A stretch of DNA of 64,000 nt, from assembly GCA_032164245.1 (NCBI GenBank), contig JAVMKO010000020.1, forward strand, positions 6,723,206 through 6,787,205, read 5' to 3'. Made by a program: the position numbers and the translations under genes. Numbering within the stretch: the stretch's first letter is position 1; every line of letters starts with the position of its first letter. The notes beneath the pieces are model-generated. The model worked only from the letters and a program-made list of their open reading frames with translations, was not told the DNA's origin and did no database searches. This document shows, in pieces, positions 1 to 10,191 of the stretch. This DNA is from Sternotherus odoratus. Its lineage: Eukaryota; Chordata; Testudines; Kinosternidae.

Positions 1-270
1 AATCATTAATAATTATTCTGCATTTACCCAGGGCTTCTTACCCAAAGATCTCAAAGTGCTTTACGAATATAACTCATTAAAATTCATAACATCCCTATAA
101 AGTAACTTGGATCTTCTCCATTTTATAAAAGGGTACAGTGAGGCAGGGGGAGATGAAGTGATTTTCCCCCAGGTGAAACACATTGCCAGAGCAGAGATGG
201 AGATAGAACAGATGGAAACCAACGTCCAGTGTACAAGGACTGAACCAGGCCCCCCCCCCCCCCCCCCCCC
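1..270 (-). repeat. MIR/CORE-type SINE fragment ending in a poly-C tract
   Basis: The text from about 40 to 240 follows the reversed MIR pattern: 'ctcaaagtgctttac', then 'tctccattttataaaaggg', 'gtgaggca' and 'gatgaagtgatttt'. It ends at 21 consecutive C (250-270). The repeat is old and diverged. Confidence 0.7.
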
Positions 271-388
271 GAGCTGAACGCATAAGCTTCTCTATCTTGA
301 ACTAAAGCACCAAAGCTAGGGGCTTTACCGACTTGTATTCTCTGTGGCTTGGCACAGAGAGGGACGTCTAATGCACGCTCACCAGTGG

Positions 389-495
389 TATTAGCCCACG
401 AAAGCTTATGCTTCAATACTTTAGTTAGTCTTTAAGGTGCCACAGGACTCTTTGTAATGTCTGCAATTCCAGACTAACACGGCTACCTCTCTGAT
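389..495 (+). mobile_element. 107-bp Penelope-like short insertion, copy A, with 12-bp target-site duplication
   Basis: The element begins TATTAGCCCACGAAAGC and ends CGGCTACCTCTCTGAT. It is flanked by perfect 12-bp direct repeats GCTCACCAGTGG at 377-388 and 496-507. Its 3' part (GTTAGTCTTTAAGGTGCCAC) is shared with the longer copies near 37.1 kb and 63.4 kb. Assignment to Penelope-like elements is from memory of the family and uncertain; the boundaries are seen directly. Confidence 0.8.
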
Positions 496-554
496 GCTCA
501 CCAGTGGGTTACACCAGCTCTTAGATGCACCACACAGAATCTTGCCCATAGGTA

Positions 555-690
555 TTAAGACCACAACGAACTGTTATGATCACCTACCCTGACCCGCTTA
601 ACACAGGTCAGAGAATCTGACCCAGTAATTCCTGCATTAACATCGTTACTCAGCAGATCCTTTCAGCCCTACGGCTTAAATCCATCCCTA
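555..690 (-). repeat. CR1 LINE 3'-end fragment
   Basis: The text 'gatcacctaccctgacccgc' and 'acaggtcagagaatctgac' matches the common reversed CR1 tail seen elsewhere in this window (for example 3750-3900). Confidence 0.6.
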
Positions 691-1142
691 TTCGGCAAAG
701 CATTTAGAGATGTGCATAATTTTAGACAAAAGATCTCAAGAGCATTGCTGACTCAGGCTGGCCCTGAGCCCCTGCTGGTAGCCAGTGAGTTTTTCAGTCT
801 CGTGCTGGGTGAAATAGGTGCATCTTTCCCCCAAAGAAACTTCCATGCTTCAGAAATTTGCTCTGCGCCTGTTTTGAGGTGTTTGACAGTAACACATTAA
901 GTGAGGTCCCAGGGGGCATTACATTGAGAGCTAAGCCAGGGCACTCTGCCACTAGCTGCAGATAAGTAGAGCCCTTTAACACCAGAGACTGCTAGGGGCT
1001 TGTTCCATGCTCTCAGTAAGATAAGCTGCCATCCACGCCTCAGAAGACACTCCTATCTGCCAAGCAACTCTGAGAAAACCAGGGAGATGTGGAGTTTGAT
1101 GTAAAGCACGTTACAGATTTGCCTCATTTATAGCCTTTAGAC

Positions 1143-1283
1143 TACGGTGACCAGATATCCTGATTTTATAGGGACAGTCCCAATTTTTCTTATATAGGCT
1201 CTGTTGGGTCTTTTTCTTATAAAGGCTCCTATTACCCCTCACCTCCCGTCCCGATTTTTCACACTTGCTGCCTGGTCACCCTA
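1143..1283. mobile_element. hAT-type MITE with 8-bp target-site duplication
   Basis: The 141-bp element has inverted ends TACGGTGACCAG and CTGGTCACCCTA. It is flanked by exact 8-bp repeats CTTTAGAC at 1135-1142 and 1284-1291. An 8-bp duplication is the mark of hAT transposases. A second copy is at 39694-39815. Confidence 0.85.
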
Positions 1284-1599
1284 CTTTAGACTCCGCTGCT
1301 GTCACTCATTCAAGGGGGTGAAATTGGGGAAGACCTTCAAACACAGAATTTGTCAGGTGTATGTTACACATGTTAAATAGCTGTAGTAGTAATTATTACA
1401 ATTAATAATAAATGTTGATGAAGAGAATAGAAGAGAGTCTTAATGGACTGGTGTGTGAACAACCAAGTGGCCCAATAATACAGGAATGCTGACCAATATC
1501 TATTCTTTGTGACCACCATCAGTTCCATTGTTAAAGTGGGACACCACTTTGGCTAGCTTCCAAAATCAGGAGTGAAAATAAGCCTTGTGCCATGAGGAA

Positions 1600-1860
1600 A
1601 TGATTTTGTCCCTTGTGAAAAATTTTGGCAAAAAAACCCCCAAAAATTGTTTTTGTTGGTATTTTTCTTCAATCCGTTTTGGGGTTTTGACAAGAAAAAT
1701 GACACTCCCTAAACTGAATATTTTTCCATTGTTTTCAGTTAAAAAGTTTTTTGGAGGGTTATGACAATGCAGTCTTTGACAAAATTAAAAATATTTCCAT
1801 TCCACCAAAAAGCCATTTTTCACTGAAAAAAGTTTCCATGTAGCTTTTTCAACCATTTCT
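1600..1860. repeat. AT-rich self-complementary interspersed repeat
   Basis: The stretch is made of runs such as 'gaaaaattttggcaaa', 'ttttcagttaaaaag' and 'tttttcactgaaaaaag', with A-rich and T-rich arms. Similar text occurs at 5590-5870, 42420-42900, 44285-44570 and 60198-60879. The class is unknown to me. Confidence 0.5.
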
Positions 1861-3374
1861 ACATGCAGTTTTATGAGACAAGCAGCAAACGCAGCTCGTT
1901 GATTCATTTGAAATATATGCAAATTTCACAAGTAGTAATAATAAACATAACTCCAAACTAGATCTTTTGTTCTGCTTTGGACAAAGACATAAGAAGGAAA
2001 CACTGTGGTGAACCTAAGATTGATATAAAGTTCAAAATAACATCTGAAGCCTTTATGAAAGTCCAGAGTAACCGCTGAATTAACTTCTGTGATTTAAGCC
2101 AGAGATAAGTCAAATTCTCTACAACATTTCTATCTAGGAAGATGAGAAAGGAGAAATTTGAAATTAGCTTGCGTGATAGACAAGGGTAACGTAGAATTGG
2201 CAGTACTATCAAAGTAATCAATAAATAACTTCAAAGGATTATAGTTATCAACTAAATAATTTCTTTATTAGACCTTTAGTCTCTAACTTTTTTTCCAACC
2301 ATGCTTTTTCATCCACAGCTGTCTAAGAAAGGACAGGATACATTTAATAATTGCTCCTTGGAATTTTGTCCTTCTAGGGTTCATAGAGTATTTAAATGGA
2401 ATTCTCATTAAGGAAAAGTATGGCATTCTTTGAAATAGCCCCCAGGATAGAGCTGAGGAAGATAGAGGAACAAAGTTGGAAATTTGTGAACAGACTTTGG
2501 CCAGTCTTCTTGCTTTTGTCAATGTCACGGCAGCCCCCCAAGGACTTGTCTAATGCAAATCCCAACCATTATAACAAAAGACCTCGATGATGAGGGGGGG
2601 AAATTCTAAACATGTCCAATGAGAACTTCCCACCCTTCCCTATTGTTTTGTTTGCTCTATCACACACCCACTTAATTTGACATCATTTGGAACACTCACA
2701 TGCTTAAAGTTCAGCACATATGCAAATATTTTGCTGTATTGGAGCCCAAGAAAGGACTAAAGTGCTGAAGAAGGAGAAAAATGAATGCTGGAACTTAAAG
2801 AAGTGAATGACATTGCACAGATCTGCTTTGTCATTCTTCTATTCACGTTGATTTGTTTGTATATTTCAAGCACCATGCTTTGGTGCTAGCTGCACCATAG
2901 TCCCCCTGGGAGGCTGATTTCTGTAATGCATAATGGAGCAGTGTTAGAACATGTGCCTATTATTGACAGTAATAAAAAAGAACCAAGCAGGCCAGAAAAC
3001 AGCCTCTCTTCCAAATAACTATGATGGAAACAAGCATCCTGGGAGCTATTTGAGACTCTATGTATAACAGCTAAGAAATATGTTTCCACTGAATGCTCTG
3101 CTTCCCACTCTCTGAAGCTACAAAACACCATGAAGCTGATGCTTCCAGGAACCTACACAACAGATCTATATCCCACAAGTGCCTACAATCTACTAGGGAC
3201 ATAGCAGTCAGGGAACCTATGGGATCACAGAAACAATTAAGTTTCCATTGGTCCCCTGTTGTCAGGGCATAATCCCCCAGCCCCATCTCCATGGAACATC
3301 CCAGTTATTGTAACTATCTACCTTAGAATTTCCTTTCATACCTATAAGCCATTTGCTCAGACTCTATGCTAGGG

Positions 3375-3570
3375 TGAGGATTTGTTATTATTGTTTATTT
3401 GTACTGCAGCAGCAACTAGTGTCCCATGCAGAGGTCAAGACTCCGTTGCACAAACACATAGCGAGAGACATTCCCTACTTGAAGAGTTTAGTCTAAACAG
3501 AGACATGAGATGAGTTGGCCAAGGTCATGCAGTGAAGTGGTAGAGGGAGGAATAGAACCCAGCTGAAAAT
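3375..3570 (-). repeat. MIR/CORE-type SINE fragment
   Basis: The text runs 'ttattattgtttatttgtac', then 'ccctacttgaagagtttagtc', 'aaggtcatgcagtg' and 'ggaatagaacccagctg', the usual order of the reversed element. Confidence 0.65.
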
Positions 3571-3749
3571 AAAGATGTGCCACAGACTTCCCACATAAAG
3601 CTACTGGTGGATGTTTCAATGTTCTCTTCTAAGGGACAACACAAGATCTTGATAGCATGTTTCACAAATCCATCTGTTCCAGCATGGTCACACAACAGCT
3701 TTCCTGCTTCTCCCTGGGTTGGAGGGATCATGATAGCTTGTGGTCCTGT

Positions 3750-3900
3750 TTCATAGAGCCACAGAGTTTCAGGCCAGACGGGATCATCAGATCATCTAGT
3801 CTGACCCGCTGTATGACACAGACCTTAGAATTTCACCCAGTTACCCCCGCATTGAGCCCAACAACTTGCACATGTCTAAAGCGTATCCTTGATCTCTAAG
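3750..3900 (-). repeat. CR1 LINE 3'-end fragment
   Basis: It shows 'ttcaggccagacgggatcat', 'atcatctagtctgacc' and 'aatttcacccagttac', the standard reversed CR1 3' end. It is truncated like nearly all CR1 copies. Confidence 0.8.
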
Positions 3901-4904
3901 GCATTGTCACATTCTCTCCCTCTGGACTTCTTTTTTTTTAACACCTTCTTCCGCATTTCCAATGACATCAGAAACCAGCTGGGAAAGGTCCATTTATGGA
4001 AAGGAACCCAAGAGCAGCCATGAACCGAGACAGATGGGAATAAGGACTTAACGAGATGTGGGAATGGAAACTAATTTTAGTTATTCCGCTGCAAGCTCAT
4101 CACACTGTCACTGTCACACGCTTTTTATCTCCCATATCACATCCAACAGTTACCTCATGCCGCAGCCATCTTCCGATGGAGACCATTGTAGGGAATTTTC
4201 CTAATAATTTCCTACCCATATTTTGGAAAACATCCTTCCACGTGTCATGACAATCACTAGACCAGCATGGGTCGCATTGCTCCATCCCTTCCCCGAATGG
4301 TACACGCACAGCTGTTATCATTCCGATTAGAGAGGAACCTTGAACCAAAATCCTGGCATTTGAGCACCCTCAGATTTAAGAAAATGTGCAAAATCTGCCA
4401 GATCTAAATTTTTTGGATGGCCCTTATCTTTATATTGGCTGGTCTAAGGAACCGCTGTATAATGAATGTAGATTTTGAGATCTGACCCAAACACTGTTAT
4501 AGAATGTTATTGTAGCATCCTCTATCTATCTTTATCCTGCAGTAGATATAATGTGTTTATTTTTCAGATGGAGATTTATGAGTTGATTTATAAGGACAAA
4601 GAGTATTTGGGATCCTGGGCCTTGCAATATTGCACATGCTGACTCAGAAAATAAGAGGCATACACATTATCCCATGAAAACACACACTATTCACCTTCAT
4701 TAATCTTACATTGCTTGAGTGGAAAAGGCCCAACATGACTGGGAGCTAGAGCACTCTGTTATTCATTGAAATTGAAATTGTTACTCATTGTTGAAAGTGA
4801 GAAGGTTTTTTTTAAAAGGGCTGTTACATCCAAATGCACAAACAAAACATGCTTTGTATTGAAAGGCAAATAACTTGCAGAATTTGGAACAGAGAGCATT
4901 TATG

Positions 4905-5150
4905 CTCCTGCAATAGATACCCTGTGTGACCTTGGACAAGTCATTTAATCTCTCAGTGCCATACATGCCCATCTGTACAATGGGGATAATAATATTTCCT
5001 TTCTCTCACTCTTTGTCTGTCATGCTTATTTACATTGTAACCTCCTCAAGGCAAGGATTGCCTCTCACTATGTGTACAGCGCCTAGCACAATTTGGTGCT
5101 GGTCTGAACTGGGGACCGTAGGCATTATTATCATATAAATACTAATATAA
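4905..5150 (+). repeat. MIR/CORE-type SINE, long 3'-tail form
   Basis: It has 'tgtgaccttggacaagtcat', 'caatggggataataatat', 'ctcaaggcaaggattgcctc' and 'tgtacagcgcctagcacaat'. A second copy of the same tail is at 26905-27035. Confidence 0.75.
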
Positions 5151-5589
5151 AATATTTGTTCACATGGTGAATACTTGCAAATAGATACACCAATAGAAAT
5201 GTGAATCGGTTCATGGGCAATTTGTAAGCAGAACAGAAAGGAGGAGCTTTAAAATGAATTCCACACAAAATAAATATTATTTGGAATGAAAAATTTGAGC
5301 AGCTGTCACAATAACGGAGGAAGTATGAGGCTTAATGAAATGATATTTTGACAGTTCTTTGGGATTTTTGGATTGGAGCTAGGAATGTACCAGATACTGG
5401 TTCTAAACCTCCTTGGATTTGGAGGAAGTTTGGGATTTGGATCTGGAATTTGCATCTTGATCTCAGTTCTATAAGAAAAGTTCCAGTGAGAAGATACTGG
5501 ATCCAATCCCTATCATACTCTGGGAAAGTTTAGAGCTGGATTGGTCCTGAATACATCTCATGATTAGCTGAGATGAAAGGTGCTGTGGT

Positions 5590-5870
5590 ATATACTAGAG
5601 GTGATCAAATGTTTTTCATTGAAATGTTGTTTTGATTTGGGTTGTTTGGTGGTGGGTGTTTTTGTCTGGAAAATGCCTTTTTGATTAAATATGATTTTTT
5701 GCATAATCTTTTTTAATATGTCAGATTTTTGTCAGAAAACTGAAAATATTTGCTTTGCAGTTGCTGAAAACTGAATAACTTTTGAGTTTCAGTGTTTTGA
5801 TGACAACCAAAAACGAAAGATTTCAATAAAAATGAACAAAATCTTGTAAAGAAAACAAATAATTTCCTGG
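5590..5870. repeat. AT-rich self-complementary interspersed repeat
   Basis: It is rich in 'gtcagaaaactgaaaatatt' and 'gaaaactgaataac' type phrases and their complements. It ends near 'ctggccagatctgta', close to the ending of the repeat at 60198-60879. Confidence 0.45.
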
Positions 5871-7577
5871 CCAGATCTGTATATAGATGCAAAAAGTTAT
5901 TAGAATTCTCTAAAATAACTAGTTACTGCATATCTAAAATCTACCTTACTTGATTCATATGGTGAGAAAGACATGAGACCTTATTATACCTAACTACCAA
6001 ACTTTTGTACCAGATTTGAAAAAGAACTACGCACAAGTTCAAATCCAAAACTCGATGGCACATACAGTATCATACTTTTTCTCCAGGGGAGGCTCAGTTC
6101 TAGGGAGCGTAATGAGAACAGATGGTCGTCACTTAAAAAATAATTATACTAAAGAAAGGGAGGACCCCATTAAAAATCACTTCACATTCTTCTTCCTCAC
6201 TTCCTCTTGCATGAATAAAGATCACACCCTTTCAATCATAGCATATTGTCGACCTTGACACTTCTTAAAAGCCTTGCTTCTTTTTCTGGCCTTTCAGCAC
6301 TAAGCATGCTTCACACATTCCTCCAGAGACCCCTGCAATTCCACTGCCTCTTGAGAGAAGAAACCCAGAAGGGCGGCTGCTAGGCTGAAGGTCTGAGCAA
6401 CCCGAGATCAGATTCCAATTTTGGAACCACTTCCATTAGGGAATGACCCTCTGAAAAAGAGAGCTGCTCCCGGGAACTGTGCACCTTCAGTTCCCATTGA
6501 TGTCAACTGGAGTTAAGTGAACCTCAGGTTTGGGTAAAAGTGGCCCAACTGAGGGCTGCCGTGAATGTCTGAGGCGAGCAAATCCACCAATAAGCGCAGG
6601 ACCCACCAAGGAGGAGGAGGAACTTTGTCACACTAGTTTATACATAACATTGGCCTCTATGCATGCCACATGCTCTCTTTCCTACAACGCTGCCTACCTT
6701 TCACATCACTTATTACTCTTAAACCAGCACACTGTTAATGCCATGAAGTTAATAACAGTAGCAAGGATCAGTAATATTCCCTCTCCAGCTAGCCTGCTTA
6801 ATCCGTTTAGCATAGGTTGCTGCGTTTAGTCTAAGGAAGTTTCCTTTTCCGCTCACCTCTATCACACATATGACATGAATATAGACATGAGAAAAAACCT
6901 GAACTGAAATAAAACAGCCTTATTTCTAGGCTATGCAATCCAGCCTTTTTATTCAGCAAGAAAGCTGCATGGTTTAAATTCTTCATCCTGCAAAGCAAAG
7001 GAAACAGGAAACTGTTTTTATACCAGATGTCATGTAGTGGTAGTGTACATCTGGCAACTCCCCAACAGCTGTACAGGGGCTATGCCACGTGAGCTAAGAT
7101 ATTCAGCAGTAGCTTGTTTGTGTCAGACAATAGGCTGTGTTGCCCTTAGGAGCGTTGTTCAAAGAGTTATCAAACAAGAGGGGAAATGCAAAGAGATTTA
7201 CAATGTTTAAGCTATAATTCTGCTTGTAACAAGGTATTGATGAGAGATGGCACATTTATAGGTTTCAGAGATATATGTCAGATTACCTTGTGTACTCCAG
7301 TCTTTACTTATGTCAATGGTGTCTACTGGCTGTGAAATGTGACAGTTACTGTAATGCTTTGTGATGTTTATAGCCAAATAAATCAAACTTGCACTGTAGG
7401 CCAGAGATTCTAATCTACAGTGGCGTGAATCTGGATTGACCCCACTAGAGTTACCCTGGATTAGCATGGGTTTAACTGAGAAAAGAATTTGTTCCAATAT
7501 GTGGCCAAAGATGATCCCTGGAGTCATAAAACACAACTCACAGCCATAGAGTGAGAACTAAACCAACACCAAAACCT

Positions 7578-7616
7578 AACACACACAAACACACACACAC
7601 ACACATACACACACAA
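7578..7616 (+). repeat. (CA)n microsatellite
   Basis: This is an interrupted run of AC dinucleotides with a few substitutions (aaac, cata). Confidence 0.9.
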
Positions 7617-7804
7617 AACCCATTTCCAGCTCTGAATCTCATGGCAAAGCCCTATCTTTGTAATGGGCCAGAGCAAAACCGCAAATTCAAACACTTGCCA
7701 GCGCTGAAATATAGATCTGCATTTTGCTGCTGGTGAACTGTAGCAGCAACTTCTGTTCATCTGTCAAGGAAGAGCCAGCTATGACCATGTACTGATGATA
7801 CAGG

Positions 7805-7905
7805 CAATTAGGGCCCAATCCTGTGAGGTGCTGAGCGATTTCAATACCCCTTGACTTCAATGGAAGTTGAGAGCATACCTCTCAGTACATGCTCACCTCC
7901 TTGCA
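7805..7905. repeat. Palindromic DNA-element relic
   Basis: The phrases 'gggcccaatcctgtgaggtg' and 'ccttgacttcaatggaagtt' match the familiar sauropsid palindromic repeat whose arms read 'cccattgacttcaatggg'. Related copies are noted at 15640-15925 and 23110-23205. Confidence 0.45.
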
Positions 7906-9109
7906 AAAGGTATGCACACTTATATGCAAAATCAGTGCAACCTGCTAGTGTTTGATAAGCTCAGATGCATGGCCCTTGGTGTTGACCACATCTGGTATAT
8001 CTGAAATAAATCCTGATCCAAAAAACAGGGCATGAAAAGAAGCTAAGACTGCAACAAGAGACTGCCAAAGATTGAGGGCAGAGGTGAGGGCCCAGTGTTC
8101 TGCTTAAGCCAAGTCAGTCAAGAAATGGGACCTTTTGAAACCATCTCTGTCTGTAGCTCAGCACAGCCCTTGTGGTAAATCTACAGCCCGTCAGAACATA
8201 TTTTTCCAAAACAGTCTAAATGCCTACAATTCCCACTTGGAATGGTCAGACACAGACACTCTGAGATGGAAAACCATGAAGAATTTGTAGGCAATAACTT
8301 GTGACTTTCCTAGTCTTGGTTTCATTATGAACCTAAGGTCACCTGCTCCCCCATGCAGCATAGCCAAGACATGAATCACTCAAGAAAGGAGCATTGCACT
8401 TTCACTTTTTAATTAATAAATAATGGAGATCTGGGTTCAGATCCAAAACCTCACAAAGTTTTAGGCTGATCAGATCCACAAAAGCATAAAGTTCAAATAT
8501 AGCCACCATGCGTTTATCTACAGACGTCTATGGGCCTTAAGGGTTAGTTTCATGCCAGTTACCACAAAGCTCCCTGGTGTGAGATGAGATGAAGACACTA
8601 GATGTAACGTAGCTCATCAGTGAAAGGAACTTGCCAAACCAGACACATGAGAAGCAGTAGGGGCATAAACATTTTATGAGCCATTTGCAATTGCTTCAGT
8701 GCTCCCTGATGATTTTGTTTCTAAACATTTCTGTGGAGGTCCTCAGAGCAGGACTCCTTCCCAGTCAGCTGGTGTAGCTGTTTTGGGTTTCATGGGAATA
8801 AAGAGAATAACTAGCTGAAACAAACGCTGCTAAGAACATTTGCTAATTGCCCTTATGTCATACAGGGCCAAAGATAGTGATGCCAGCACAAGTACCCAGT
8901 GTCTGTACGTAGGAGAGGAGAACCAGGCACAGATCTGCTGGCCATGCCAGAGGCTGTCCCCTGCCTGCATTTCTCCTGTCCCCAGAACCCTTTTCCACAA
9001 TGCATCCCCTATACAAACAGAAGCCCACAGCTGCAGTGAGCGCAAAATCTCTGAATTCTACTATTTTAATATACTCACACCAGTTCCATTGGATTCAGGG
9101 CCTCCCATG

Positions 9110-9256
9110 GTCTTATTATTGTTGTTATTATTTATTATTTGTGTTACCATAGTGGCTAGGAGCCCTAGGCCTGGACCACAACCCCCATTGTGCAAGGTGC
9201 TGTACAAACAGAACAAAAAGATGGTCCCTGCCTCAAACTGCTTTTCATCTAAGTAA
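9110..9256 (-). repeat. MIR/CORE-type SINE fragment, long-tail form
   Basis: It has 'ttattattgttgttattatt', 'ggagccctaggcctggacca', 'cccattgtgcaaggtgctgt' and 'acaaaaagatggtccctgcc'. The same phrases recur at 48110-48225 and 49225-49340. Confidence 0.8.
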
Positions 9257-9788
9257 AGCCTTTACTTGGGCTGGACAATTTAGCTCTGGAATAGGGGACA
9301 AAGGATACAGGTCCAACTCTGTTCATATCAAAGTGGGCTTTTATTTACCATTGGAATAGAATACAAAATCCTAGACCTAGGCTCTGTGTCATTTGCATGT
9401 TCGGCTGAAATCATAACAAAGCTGCATGGATAAAAGCTGGCCACGCATGCCAAAGAAAGTCAGCTACAAGGGGGGAAAGGAAGGGCAGATCCAGTGCAAG
9501 GAGAAAATTGGCCTATCTTAGAAGGACCAAGTGCAGAATGTTTACAAAATGCTCATTAAGGGAGAGGAGGTTTGTGAGATAGCAACAGAAAATCTGGTGG
9601 ACAGCTTACACTACAAGAGATAAGAGAGGCAAGGCTACCATAGGAGAGAGCGTGTTCTATCCAATTACTGAGACCTGGTTTTGGAGGGTGTGAGGGGGAG
9701 GGAGGGAGAGCGAGAACTGATCACAAGCTTCAGGCAAGGGTTTCCAAACTTGTCAACTCTGTGACACAAGCTTCACACAACCCAGAGG

Positions 9789-9796
9789 ATAAAATA
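9789..9796 (+). promoter_or_regulatory. Candidate TATA box of BMP10
   Basis: The sequence ATAAAATA lies 62-69 bases before the BMP10 ATG, so a start near 9820 and a 5' UTR of about 40 bases would be expected. A CCAAT motif is at 9661-9665. No transcript data can be seen here; the call rests on position and motif only. Confidence 0.5.
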
Positions 9797-9857
9797 GCCA
9801 CTTAGCCCACACGACAGCTAAATCTTGTTGAGTGCGGTTGGAGGCTAGAGAGAAGGA

Positions 9858-10191
9858 ATGGATACGGTCGCCATTCAGCTGTGGGCAACCCTCTCTCTGT
9901 TGGTGCACCTTGCAGCTTGTAGTCCCATCATGAGCCTGGAGCAATCTTCCCTGGAGGAAGACATGCCCTTCTTTGATGAGCTCCTTTCGGAGCAGGACGG
10001 CGTTGATTTCAGCACTCTGCTTCAGAACATGAAGAACGAGTTCTTGAAGACGCTGAACCTCTCTGATATTCCCCTGCATGAAACGGCTAAGGTGGAACCC
10101 CCAGAATACATGTTAGAGCTGTACAACAGGTTTGCCACTGATAGGACCTCAACGCCATCCGCAAATATTGTTAGAAGCTTCAAAAATGAAG
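9858..10191 (+). CDS. BMP10: BMP10 coding exon 1 (signal peptide and N-terminal prodomain)
   Basis: The exon encodes residues 1-111 plus one base of codon 112. The ATG at 9858 has G at -3 and G at +4, a good Kozak context, and opens directly into a hydrophobic signal peptide ([17 protein letters not shown]), so the start is well supported. The prodomain part has an acidic stretch ([16 protein letters not shown]) and the segment [16 protein letters not shown] typical of BMP prodomains. The exon ends AATGAAG followed by the donor gtaagatcc at 10192. The open frame continues into the intron to about 10244, but those codons (KIHTPRSE and on) do not resemble the family. Confidence 0.96.

Larger units (their letters stand above)
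271..9857. other. Intergenic region upstream of BMP10
   Basis: No exon is recognised here. The gastrokine genes that lie next to BMP10 in human were looked for by eye and not seen, so they probably lie beyond the left edge. Repeats are listed separately. The stretches 1900-3370, 5900-7570 and 8000-9100 show nothing I can name. Confidence 0.6.

Noticed and set aside
8840..9256. 138-residue open frame on the plus strand upstream of BMP10
   Set aside because: The second half is a reversed SINE (9110-9256), and the first half has no recognisable domain or splice context.
271..9857. Gastrokine (GKN1/GKN2) exons expected next to BMP10 by synteny
   Set aside because: No signal peptide plus BRICHOS-like exon series was recognised on either strand.
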